Of a stretch of DNA of 64,000 nt, positions 34,086 to 41,728 are shown piece by piece (the first letter of the stretch is position 1; each line of letters opens with the position of its first letter). This stretch comes from Pseudomonas psychrophila HA-4 (GTDB taxonomy: Bacteria > Pseudomonadota > Gammaproteobacteria > Pseudomonadales > Pseudomonadaceae): NCBI RefSeq assembly GCF_000282975.1, contig NZ_ALJC01000107.1:62001-126000 (forward strand). Reading direction: 5' to 3'. The position numbers and the translations under genes are program-made. The notes under the pieces are model-generated. The model saw only the letters and a list, made by a program, of their open reading frames with translations, ran no database searches and had not been told where the DNA came from.

Positions 34086-34810
34086 CGTACGGCCTCCCGT
34101 GAACCTGCGGCATAACGGCGTTCTAGCCGACGCAGGACGAAATTCGACGCGCTGGTGATCGCCAGATAGATAAGTGCCGCAATCACTAGAAAGTAAAACA
34201 GCTGATAAGTGCTTTTGCCCGCATCTTGAGCGGCTTTGACCAAGTCGGCCAGGCCAATGATCGATACCAGCGCCGTGGCTTTGAGCATCACCATCCAGTT
34301 ATTGCCGATGCCCGGAAGGGCAAAGCGCATCATTTGCGGGAACACCACAAAGCGGAATCGTTGCCAGCGTTTCAGGCCATAAGCGGTCGCGGCTTCGACC
34401 TGGCCACGCGGTACCGAGAGGATCGCACCGCGGAACGTCTCGGTGAAATAGGCGCCGTAGATAAACCCTAGCGTGATCACCCCGGCGCTAAACGGGTTGA
34501 TTTCGATGTAATCCCACTCCATGGCATCGGTGAAGCTGGTCAGCCAGGTTTGCAGGCTATAAAAAATCAGCAGCATCAGCACCAGGTCGGGTACGCCCCG
34601 AATCAGTGTGGTGTAGAGCTTGGCCGGGAGGCGTAGCAGTTTTAGGCGGGAGAGTTTGGCGCTGGCGCCCAGCAGCCCGAGCAACACGCTCACGGCCAGC
34701 GACAGCACCGATAATTTGAGGGTCATCCATGTGCCTTGCAGCAGTAAGGGGCCGAATCCCTGCAAGCTGAAGGCTGAAAGCCCAAGGTTCTGTACGAGAT
34801 TTTCAAGCAT
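34082..34810 (-). CDS. Basic/polar amino acid ABC importer permease (HisQ/AotQ type)
   Basis: Permease (242 aa from the chosen start) with EAA loop AATAYGLKRWQRFRFVVFPQM and RGVPDLVLMLLIFYSLQTW, typical of HisQ/AotQ. The start is uncertain: MLENLVQNLG at 34810 is chosen from recalled homologues; in-frame ATG 34825 and GTG 34846 lie upstream, the last inside the stem-loop after the binding protein gene. None has a strong ribosome site. It overlaps the next permease by 4 bases. Confidence 0.87.
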   Translation of the reverse strand: MLENLVQNLGLSAFSLQGFGPLLLQGTWMTLKLSVLSLAVSVLLGLLGASAKLSRLKLLRLPAKLYTTLIRGVPDLVLMLLIFYSLQTWLTSFTDAMEWDYIEINPFSAGVITLGFIYGAYFTETFRGAILSVPRGQVEAATAYGLKRWQRFRFVVFPQMMRFALPGIGNNWMVMLKATALVSIIGLADLVKAAQDAGKSTYQLFYFLVIAALIYLAITSASNFVLRRLERRYAAGSREAVR

Positions 34811-34837
34811 GACAATCGAACCCATGGCATTCGAAAA

Positions 34838-34861
34838 GGCACCCACCCTGGCGTGGGTGCC
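34838..34861 (-). promoter_or_regulatory. Stem-loop after the binding protein gene
   Basis: GGCACCCAC (34838-34846) and GTGGGTGCC (34853-34861) form a perfect 9-bp stem with a 6-base loop, starting 7 bases beyond the binding protein stop. Without a U-run it should act as a 3' protector or partial terminator, giving more binding protein than permease. Confidence 0.7.
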
Positions 34862-34867
34862 GGGGCG

Positions 34868-35650
34868 TTATTTGCCGCTGAACAGATTCAGGTCGCCGAA
34901 GTTCTTTTTCTGGATTTTGGCGTAGGTACCATCAGCGTGTAACGCTTTGATACCTTTGTTGAGTAGGGCTTGCAGCTCGCTGTTACCCTTTTTGATACCC
35001 ACGGCTGTTTTGGACGGAAGTAGAGGATCATCAATAGCTTCGCTGACTTCGTAATCAGCGCCCTGCGGCGATTTCAAAAAGCCCAGTTCGGCTTGCAGCA
35101 TGTCCTGGACCGAGGCGTCGAGGCGGCCTGAAGTCAGGTCGGCATACACTTGATCCTGGTTGGCGTAGGCCTTTGTGGTCACCCCCGCTTTGTCCAGCAC
35201 CGCCTTGGCGTAGGCTTCCTGGATGGTGCCTTGCTCATAGCCGACGGTTTTGCCTTTGAGCGAGGCGGTGTCTGCGCTCAAGCCCGAGCCTTTTTTGTAC
35301 ACCAGAGACGTTGGGCCGGAGAACAGCTCACTAGAGAAGTCGATGACTTTCTCGCGGGCTGGAGTGACGGTCATGGATGAGATGACGCCGTCGAATTTAT
35401 TGGCTTTGAGGCCGGGAATCATGCCGTCAAAGTCGGATTCGACCCATTTGCACTTCACTTTCAGTTCGGCGCAGATGGCATTGCCCAAGTCGATATCAAA
35501 ACCCACTAGGCTGCCGTCAGCCGCTTTGGACTCAAACGGGGCGTAGGACGGGTCTACCCCGAAACGCAGTTCTTTGTACTCTTTGGCTAAAACAGAACCC
35601 GCAGCCATGCATAAAGTCAGTGCAGAAAGGGCCAGAAATGCTTTTTTCAT
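34868..35650 (-). CDS. Periplasmic basic/polar amino acid-binding protein (HisJ/ArgT/AotJ type)
   Basis: Family 3 solute-binding protein (260 aa). The signal peptide ends near VLA-KEYKEL (residue 22). Mature signatures of the lysine-arginine-ornithine/histidine group are present: LRFGVDPSYAPFESKAADGSLVG, DFDGMIPGLKANKFDGVISSM, and two Cys (CAELKVKCKW) that form the disulfide of this group. AGGGA precedes the ATG at 35650. First gene of the operon. The ligand could be arginine, ornithine, lysine or histidine; no argR follows the operon, unlike the P. aeruginosa aot locus. Confidence 0.88.
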   Translation of the reverse strand: MKKAFLALSALTLCMAAGSVLAKEYKELRFGVDPSYAPFESKAADGSLVGFDIDLGNAICAELKVKCKWVESDFDGMIPGLKANKFDGVISSMTVTPAREKVIDFSSELFSGPTSLVYKKGSGLSADTASLKGKTVGYEQGTIQEAYAKAVLDKAGVTTKAYANQDQVYADLTSGRLDASVQDMLQAELGFLKSPQGADYEVSEAIDDPLLPSKTAVGIKKGNSELQALLNKGIKALHADGTYAKIQKKNFGDLNLFSGK

Positions 35651-35858
35651 TATTCAATCCCTAAAACCAATGAGCGCTTGTGGCGCGTGAGTACGGTTAC
35701 TGGAGCGCTACGACGACAGAGACGAAGCAATAACCGAACCACAAAGGGTTGAGGGGGAATTTAGAGCAGAGAAACGAGTAAAAAACGGAGGATGTGCGCT
35801 ACAAAAGAGCGTTGAAAAAAGTGCGACCCAAAACAGTGCGTTGCGCAATGATGACCCT

Positions 35859-35943
35859 GTGGGTGCGGGCTTGCTCGCGATGCAGGCAACTTGGTGCGTT
35901 TGTGACACCTTGTCGATCCAATCGCGAGCAAGCCCGCTCCCAC
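35859..35943. repeat. REPIN (paired REP palindrome)
   Basis: Arms 35859-35881 and 35921-35943 carry GCGGGCTTGCTCGCGAT and its inverse, the same arms as the element at 8431, but with an unrelated spacer. It lies between quiP and the importer operon. Confidence 0.88.
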
Positions 35944-35975
35944 GAAGACGTGCCCGAGCAAGTCTTAACGCGTGC

Positions 35976-38438
35976 CTACTTACCCGGCATCAGGGTGAGG
36001 CGCGTCTTGCCGTAGACGCTGTCGAAGTTCTGCGGCTGCATCGGGAAGCTGATGTATTGGCCCTTGAGCCATGGGTCGATCCCGTCAGTGTAATGGGGGC
36101 TGGCTGGGTTGCTGGATTGCCCGGTGCTGTTTTGGCCCATCATCGGTTCGCTTTGCCCAAAGTCGACGATCATGCGCATTGCTGGAATCAATGTCGTTTC
36201 AAAGCTGTTGCTACCGGTGTTGTATGCCGCAATGTTGAGCGTGGTGTGATCACCGCCCGCCGCGACAGGTCCGCGAACAGGTTGGCCATTTGCGTTGCGC
36301 CACAGGTAGTAATGCAGCTTGCCCCATTGCCATGCCCGGTGATCGATGCCCAATTGGGTGTCACCTGCACTGATAGCGCCAGCCAGGCTGCGGGCCAGGA
36401 TGGTCGGTTTATCTTCTTTTTGCGGGGTGCGAATGTCGTCCCAAAACGGGCTGTCTTCCCGGCCCAGCAAGTGATCGCTGACGGCCGAATACGACAGGTT
36501 GCTGTTGGCGATGAACGCCTTCCAACTGGCGCTGGACTCAGGGCCTAGTTCGTCAAGGAAGATTTGTCGGGTGCTTTCTTGCAAAAACAGCTCATACAGC
36601 GCTGCGTCGGCCGAGGTCGGGCTGAGTTTGCCGTCAAAAGCCATTAGGCGGGTCAGGGCTTCACGGGCTTTGACCTGATCCGCCGCAGGCAATGCTGCGA
36701 TCGCCTGTTTCAGTGGTTGCGCCATGCCGGGTGCGTTAAACATGGTTTTTAACTTGGCTGCAAACAGTGTGGTCTGGTCGTACTGCATTGCGATCATGCT
36801 GCGCGCATCTTGCTTGCCGCTGCCCGCCAACTGCGCGAGACGCTCGCTGCGCTCTGGCGATAACCACGAATTGGACAACTGCATGCCGTAGCCATATGCC
36901 GCGGTACGTTGGTTGGCCGTGCCAAGCCACCCTTGCGCTGGGTCTTGGTCGTACGGGTGCAGCATGGCGTCGGCGTAACCGTCCCAGTCGTAGCGTCTGT
37001 CCCAGCCCGGTGATGGGAACAGACCCAGGCCTTCACGGCGGTTTGGGTACAGCCCGGTGACTTGCCAGCCGATATGGCTGGCGTCGGCATACAGAAGGTT
37101 CAGAGCAATCGCACGAATTTCGCGGCTGGCGTCTGAGGCGCTTTCGCTGTTTTGCGCTCGCGACAAGTCGAAAAACGCATCAAGGGTTTTATCGCCCTTA
37201 AAGTCCGGGGTTTGCAGGGCCAGCCCCAAGCTGCTGTCTAGGGCATTGGCAGTGCCGACGGCACTGTTCAGCAGCGGACCATGGCGTGTTTCGTAAATGA
37301 CTTCGCGAATCGGACGTTGGCCTTTGACGAAGAATGTTTCGTTGCGCACCGTAGCGGGCAGCCATTTGCCATCGGCCAAATAATACAAGCTGTTGCCCTG
37401 ACGCTTGAGCTTCTCGATGAACACATCCTGGTTGTCACCCATGGCCATGCTCATGCCCCACGCTACCTTGCCGTTGAACCCGGCAAACAGCGTCGGCAAG
37501 CCTGCGATAGACGCGCCAGCGGCCTGGTACTTAGGGGCGCGGATTTGTACGTAGTTCCAGGCCGAGGGAACACCGATCGGCTGATGAATGTCGTTGGCCA
37601 GCAGGCTTTTGCCGCTGCGACTGCGTTGTGGGCCTACTGCCCAGTCGCTTGAAGCCGTGACGCCCGGCAGATTGAGTTGGCTTATGCGTTCAAGTGCTTG
37701 GGTTACGCCGCTCAAGCTGGGTAACTGGCTGGCCAGGTTCAGGCCGTTGAGTTTGTCGGCTTCACTCGTGGGCAATTGCTCATTGGGGTACGTCGGCGTC
37801 AGCCATGGGAGTTTGCTGGCGCCGACTTTTTGCGCCAGCACCAGTGAATTGAGTTCTTCTTGAAGATTGACCGAGGTCGAGAAGTTCAACAGGCTGAAAA
37901 TCAGCGCGCAATCTTCAGGTTTCCAATATTCAGCCCGGTAGCCCGCCTGCGCGAGGTCGGCAGGGAGTTTGTCGCGATAGCGGAACAGATAAGCGTTGAC
38001 GCCTCGGGCATAGACTTCAAAGAACTTTTTAAGGCGTGGCGATGAGCTTTTATACAGTTCGTCTGCGTTCTTCTTAAGGTTGATGCTGCGCATCAGGCGG
38101 TCGCTGTCTAACGCGTCACTGCCGTCCAGTTCTGCCAAACGGCCTTGGGCCAGCAAGCGCAGGCGCACCATTTGGCTGATGCGGTCACTGGCGTGCACGT
38201 AGCCCAGTGTGAACAGCGCATCGTGAAAGCTGCTGCTTTCGATGAGCGGGATGCCCTGGCTGTTGCGGCGAACCGAGACGTTCTGCGCCAGGCCTTTCAG
38301 AGGTTGCATACCCGAGGTTGGGACCAGGCTTTCGCTGGCGGGAGTGTTTAGCTGGCAACCGGACACGCCCAGCAGGCTAACCATTGCCGCGGCAACGCCG
38401 AACCGAGGTAAAAAATGAGTAAGGGCTGGCGAGGCCAT
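35976..38438 (-). CDS. quiP: Acyl-homoserine lactone acylase QuiP
   Basis: Ntn-hydrolase of the penicillin acylase family (820 aa) that cleaves the amide of long-chain AHL signals. The N-terminus has a lipobox (LLGVSGC, Cys28), so the precursor may be membrane-anchored. Autocleavage should occur before Ser263 (GVTA-SSDWAVGP), giving an N-terminal nucleophile Ser; the QRSRSGKSLLANDIH and FNGKVAWGMSMAMGDNQD regions follow the QuiP pattern. The match to P. aeruginosa QuiP as I recall it is extensive, so PvdQ is less likely. AGGAG precedes the ATG. It appears to be a single-gene unit flanked by REP elements. No luxI or luxR is in the window. Confidence 0.9.
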   Translation of the reverse strand: MASPALTHFLPRFGVAAAMVSLLGVSGCQLNTPASESLVPTSGMQPLKGLAQNVSVRRNSQGIPLIESSSFHDALFTLGYVHASDRISQMVRLRLLAQGRLAELDGSDALDSDRLMRSINLKKNADELYKSSSPRLKKFFEVYARGVNAYLFRYRDKLPADLAQAGYRAEYWKPEDCALIFSLLNFSTSVNLQEELNSLVLAQKVGASKLPWLTPTYPNEQLPTSEADKLNGLNLASQLPSLSGVTQALERISQLNLPGVTASSDWAVGPQRSRSGKSLLANDIHQPIGVPSAWNYVQIRAPKYQAAGASIAGLPTLFAGFNGKVAWGMSMAMGDNQDVFIEKLKRQGNSLYYLADGKWLPATVRNETFFVKGQRPIREVIYETRHGPLLNSAVGTANALDSSLGLALQTPDFKGDKTLDAFFDLSRAQNSESASDASREIRAIALNLLYADASHIGWQVTGLYPNRREGLGLFPSPGWDRRYDWDGYADAMLHPYDQDPAQGWLGTANQRTAAYGYGMQLSNSWLSPERSERLAQLAGSGKQDARSMIAMQYDQTTLFAAKLKTMFNAPGMAQPLKQAIAALPAADQVKAREALTRLMAFDGKLSPTSADAALYELFLQESTRQIFLDELGPESSASWKAFIANSNLSYSAVSDHLLGREDSPFWDDIRTPQKEDKPTILARSLAGAISAGDTQLGIDHRAWQWGKLHYYLWRNANGQPVRGPVAAGGDHTTLNIAAYNTGSNSFETTLIPAMRMIVDFGQSEPMMGQNSTGQSSNPASPHYTDGIDPWLKGQYISFPMQPQNFDSVYGKTRLTLMPGK

Positions 38439-38527
38439 GGCAAAGCTCCTGCGGGGGTAGTGTCATCGAAAGGCGCTACGTTAGTGAGGCCGATGACACT
38501 GCGCAAGCGCTATCAACAACAAGCCCC

Positions 38528-38617
38528 GTAGTCGCTGCCGAAGGCTGCGAAGGGTTGCGGAGCAACCCGTTTTCTCAACGCCCCACAACCTTCATCGCAG
38601 CCTGCGGCAGTGGCTAC
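38528..38617. repeat. Compound REP palindrome between quiP and GST gene
   Basis: GTAGTCGCTGCCGAAGGCTG (from 38528) pairs imperfectly with CAGCCTGCGGCAGTGGCTAC (to 38617). Nested inside is GGGTTGC-GGA-GCAACCC. It belongs to a different REP class (GCTGCCG core) from the GAGCTTG and GGGCTTGC elements. Confidence 0.75.
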
Positions 38618-38634
38618 ACATTTCGGCGACGGGG

Positions 38635-39273
38635 TTAGCTCGGCGGATTGATCTTATCCACCAGCGCGTACGCACGCATCGTCGCCGGTCGAGCCTTGAT
38701 TCGCTCGAACCACACCTTCAGCGACGGGAAATCATCTAGATTCTGGCCTTGGAGTTCGTGTGACACGATCCACGGATAAATCCCTATGTCAGCAATGCTG
38801 TATTCATCGCCCGCGACAAACTGACGGCCTTCCAGTTGCTTGTTCAACACACCATAGAGACGAGCTGTTTCGTCGGTGTAGCGTTTTAGCGCGTAAGGGA
38901 TTTTCTCGGGTAGGCGCTTGAAATGATGATTTTGCCCGGCCATTGGCCCTAGGCCGCCCATTTGCCAGAACAGCCATTGCAGGGCTACTTGGCGCCCACG
39001 CAGGTCTGTCGGCAGTAACTGGCCGATTTTTTCTGCGAGGTACAACAAGATTGCGCCCGACTCAAACAGCGACAAAGGCTCGCCACCGTCGACTGGTGCG
39101 TGATCGACGATCGCAGGAATGCGGTTATTCGGGGCGATCTTCAGGAAGGCGGGTTCGAACTGTTCGTTTTTGCCGATATTCACCGGATGAACGGTGTAAG
39201 GCAGGCCGGCCTCTTCAAGGAATAGCGAGATTTTGTGGCCGTTGGGAGTGGTCCAGTAATAAAGATCAATCAT
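38635..39273 (-). CDS. Glutathione S-transferase family protein (YfcG/Nu-class like)
   Basis: 212 residues. The N-terminal thioredoxin-fold domain (1-85) begins MIDLYYWTTPNGHKISLFLEEAGLPY and has NNRIPAIVDH with the cis-Pro, and ESGAILLYLAEK for glutathione binding. The all-helical C-terminal domain contains WLFWQMGGLGPMAGQNHHF, typical of YfcG-like disulfide-bond oxidoreductases. TPNGHK in place of a catalytic Ser/Tyr favours that class. It lies next to quiP in conserved order; substrate unknown. Confidence 0.9.
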   Translation of the reverse strand: MIDLYYWTTPNGHKISLFLEEAGLPYTVHPVNIGKNEQFEPAFLKIAPNNRIPAIVDHAPVDGGEPLSLFESGAILLYLAEKIGQLLPTDLRGRQVALQWLFWQMGGLGPMAGQNHHFKRLPEKIPYALKRYTDETARLYGVLNKQLEGRQFVAGDEYSIADIGIYPWIVSHELQGQNLDDFPSLKVWFERIKARPATMRAYALVDKINPPS

Positions 39274-39390
39274 GAAGAGCTCCGCAAGTGAAGAGTCACA
39301 CAGTCTTAACGGTTAACCACAGGCTGCCAGTTTTACGCCTAATGCCTCCTCAGTTGAAAGCGCTTGCTCAGTCAGACGCCAAAAATACAA

Positions 39391-39420
39391 ACGCCGCACG
39401 TGCTGAGGCAGGTGCGGCGT
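39391..39420 (-). terminator. Terminator of the SEC-C operon
   Basis: ACGCCGCAC (39391-39399) pairs perfectly with GTGCGGCGT (39412-39420). On the minus strand the stem is followed by TTGTATTTTT, giving a weak U-run. Confidence 0.75.
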
Positions 39421-39440
39421 GTGCAGGGCGGTCTAAAGAA

Positions 39441-39653
39441 TCAGGCGCCGTGGCACTTCTTGAATTTTTTGCTGCTGCCACACGGGCAAGGGTCGTTGCG
39501 GCCAATGCCTTTCAGTTCATTGCGCACGGGCTCTTGAGGGGCGTGGCCGCAGTTTGGGCCGTGCACGTGGCCGTGATCGTGATCGTGGTCATGCGTGTGA
39601 TGGTCATGATCGTGGTTACAGTCTGGGCCATGAACGTGGGGTTGTTGGGTCAT
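39441..39653 (-). CDS. Histidine-rich SEC-C motif protein
   Basis: 70 residues. The first 40 are dominated by His and Asp (HGPDCNHDHDHHTHDHDHDH, then HVHGPNCGH), a likely metal-binding tail. The C-terminus is a SEC-C zinc motif, NDPCPCGSSKKFKKCHG, as at the SecA C-terminus. It may bind zinc, nickel or SecB/ribosome-associated partners; the role is not known. The ATG at 39653 is 7 bases after the WHy/LEA gene, in a four-gene operon. Confidence 0.85.
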   Translation of the reverse strand: MTQQPHVHGPDCNHDHDHHTHDHDHDHGHVHGPNCGHAPQEPVRNELKGIGRNDPCPCGSSKKFKKCHGA

Positions 39654-39660
39654 TACTTAA

Positions 39661-40146
39661 TCACTCTGGAATAAAATCGCCGGGCATTATCTCGCCTTTA
39701 CGCACCACGTGCACGTCGGAACCGAAGAACAGCCCCGTCTCTAGCGTGCCATCCAGTAGATAAGGGACAGGCTGGTCAGGGGACTCAAGCAGTTTGATCA
39801 ACGGACGCACCTGCGGCCACAAGTTGGTGCGCACGGGCACGACGAATACCTTATGGCTGTTTGGCTCTACGCTGAACCACTTTTCGTACTCACCTTCAGT
39901 CAGTTTTATCGTACCCACGTAAAGCGAGTAGCTGAGGCCACGCACCGTGAGGGTTGAGTCATTCGGGTTGTCCACTCGAAAGTGTAGCTTGAAGTGTTGC
40001 TCCAAGAGTTTGGCCTTGACCAGTTCGACCTTAACCAAATGCAGATCCGGGTTTTTGTCGGCGGATTCAAACCATGATGCGCAACCGGACAACGCCAGAA
40101 TCATCACAAGGGCGATTGTTTTTGTTATTCGAGCCCGATAATCCAT
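39661..40146 (-). CDS. LEA14/WHy-domain lipoprotein
   Basis: 161 residues. Signal peptide with lipobox LALSGC (Cys near 20), then a WHy/LEA type 2 domain with the pattern NPDLHLVKVELVKAKLLEQHF and FRVDNPNDSTLTVRGLSYSLYVG. These domains bind hydrophobic surfaces or membranes and are linked to desiccation or envelope stress in other organisms. Start MDYRARITKTIAL at 40146 with AGGGAG upstream; the longer reading to 40194 overlaps ychJ. Part of the SEC-C operon. Confidence 0.87.
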   Translation of the reverse strand: MDYRARITKTIALVMILALSGCASWFESADKNPDLHLVKVELVKAKLLEQHFKLHFRVDNPNDSTLTVRGLSYSLYVGTIKLTEGEYEKWFSVEPNSHKVFVVPVRTNLWPQVRPLIKLLESPDQPVPYLLDGTLETGLFFGSDVHVVRKGEIMPGDFIPE

Positions 40147-40166
40147 TGCCTGCTCCCTTTTTCGCT

Positions 40167-40643
40167 CTAACTGCCCAGATAACTCGCACAGCATTTTTTG
40201 AATTTCAGCCCACTGTTACAGGGGCAGGCATCGTTGCGCCCGACCTTGAGTGGCACTGTTGGATCAATGAAGTACCAACGTCCCGCACTCTGTACAAAAG
40301 AAGAGCGTTCGCGGTGACTGTGTTCACCTTCGGTGTCATGCCAACGTGCAGTAAAGGTCACAAAAGCATGTTCTGGTTGGCCACCGAACACTTCGCTGCT
40401 TTCAACTGTCAGGCCCAACCAGGTGCTTTGTGCGCTCCAGTGGGCAATGGATTGGCGGTCGAGTCCGGCCTGTTGCGCGGGCAGAGTGGTATCGACCAGA
40501 TAGTCAATCCGGCCCAGTACGTAGGCGCAGTAGCGTGAACGCATCAATGTTTCGGCACTCGGTGCCGGATGCCCTGCGTGATAATGCCCGCAGCAGGCGT
40601 CTTGCAAATTGCCGCTACCACAGGGGCAAATGGATGTACTCAT
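40167..40643 (-). CDS. ychJ: YchJ family protein with two SEC-C motifs
   Basis: 158 residues, UPF0225. SEC-C motifs at both ends: MSTSICPCGSGNLQDACCG and GRNDACPCNSGLKFKKCC. Between them is the NTF2-like YchJ middle domain (AETLMRSRYCAYVLGRIDYLVDTTLP, FVTFTARWHD). The biochemical role is not established. Start at 40643 is fixed by the motif; its end is 20 bases before the WHy/LEA start. Second gene of the four-gene operon. Confidence 0.92.
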   Translation of the reverse strand: MSTSICPCGSGNLQDACCGHYHAGHPAPSAETLMRSRYCAYVLGRIDYLVDTTLPAQQAGLDRQSIAHWSAQSTWLGLTVESSEVFGGQPEHAFVTFTARWHDTEGEHSHRERSSFVQSAGRWYFIDPTVPLKVGRNDACPCNSGLKFKKCCASYLGS

Positions 40644-40647
40644 CGGC

Positions 40648-41145
40648 TTACCACCAATACTTGCCAAAGTTTTCCGGATTTGCCCAAAACCTAGCATTCA
40701 GCCAGTCAGGCACTTGTTTGTACTCGCGCAAGTCGTATGTGAATAGGGTCAGTACCTGTTCATCGCGTTGAAAGCGTTCATTACTTTGTAGCGCAAGTGC
40801 GAAAAAGTCGGTGTCTTTCCAGTCGCAGACAGCCAGATCGGCCAACACCGCGATGCGGCTGGCGTTCAGGTTGCGAATCCCGCCAAGCAGTTCCAGGCCC
40901 GTGCGCTTGGGCAAATGCTCTAGGCAATCGACCACCAGTGCGAGGTCGAAACGCTGTGCTGCTAGCTCCGGCGGCAACGCGCCGGGCGCTGCATGGGCCA
41001 CCAAGACCTGCGGATGAGCGTTTTGAAACGCTTGCAGGGCGGGGAACTGGCTGGCGCCGACCACCAGCAGGCGCTGTGGCGCATAAAGATCAAGCAGCGC
41101 CGCCAGGGCTTGCTGAGGTGTGCGTGTTGAAATGCCAGACGTCAT
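40648..41145 (-). CDS. DUF6231-like protein with methyltransferase-type fold
   Basis: 165 residues. The N-terminal LLVVGASQFPALQAF and FDLALVVDCLEHLPKRTGLELLGGIRNL resemble motif I and the motif IV region of class I SAM methyltransferases, but the Gly-rich loop is poor (VVGASQF), so activity is uncertain. The C-terminal end is aromatic (WLNARFWANPENFGKYWW). I recall it as a Pseudomonas family labelled DUF6231. The ATG at 41145 has GAGGA upstream. First gene of the SEC-C operon, 4 bases before ychJ. Confidence 0.8.
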   Translation of the reverse strand: MTSGISTRTPQQALAALLDLYAPQRLLVVGASQFPALQAFQNAHPQVLVAHAAPGALPPELAAQRFDLALVVDCLEHLPKRTGLELLGGIRNLNASRIAVLADLAVCDWKDTDFFALALQSNERFQRDEQVLTLFTYDLREYKQVPDWLNARFWANPENFGKYWW

Positions 41146-41449
41146 TGTTAGTCCTCAATCAGAGCGTTCAAGACTAGCCTGCTGCGGGCTTGCAGCCTAG
41201 TGCATGCTGGCTCATAGCTAAATCGCAGTCTTTAGTTTCATTCGGCAAAACTGACCGTTACTGATGAAGACAAGCGCAATGTGATTGCCGCACGCCTAAA
41301 AAAGACGCTTACAACGTGGGTGTTAAGGTTCGTTCTCTGGCTGGTCAAATGGCTCAGCTCGCGGCGAAATTTTTTTTAGTGGCCTCTGGCGTGGGGCTCC
41401 TGCTAGCCGTTAATGTGCGCTCAAAGAAAAACATAGAAAGGGCGGTTGT
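41146..41449. promoter_or_regulatory. Divergent promoter region
   Basis: 304 bases between the SEC-C operon and the DUF1145 gene. It must hold both promoters. I see no clear operator, repeat or small gene in it. Confidence 0.4.
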
Positions 41450-41728
41450 ATGAAGGTGCTTTGGGGGCTGGGGAAGGTTCTGACGTTATTGTTCTGGGTG
41501 GCTGTTGTGATCAATGTATTCAAGCCAATGAGCAACCCATTCGATTTACTGATTAATCTGGCAGGGAGTCTGTTGTTTTTGACCCATTTGCTTGAGCTGT
41601 TGTTGTTCAATAGCAGCCTTAAAGGGCGCCCTCATCCTTGGCGTGACCGCCTGTACATCCTTTTACTAGGAATTCTGCACGTTCAAACCTTCCCTAAATC
41701 TCCCGAACAAGGCAACAGCCATGCGTAA
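41450..41728 (+). CDS. Small membrane protein, DUF1145 family
   Basis: 92 residues with TM segments at about 5-23, 31-54 and a shorter one near 66-76; family signature NVFKPMSNPFDLLINLAGSLL. Function unknown. AAAGGG lies before the ATG. It overlaps the next gene by 8 bases, so expression is coupled to the collagen-like protein. Confidence 0.83.
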   Translation: MKVLWGLGKVLTLLFWVAVVINVFKPMSNPFDLLINLAGSLLFLTHLLELLLFNSSLKGRPHPWRDRLYILLLGILHVQTFPKSPEQGNSHA

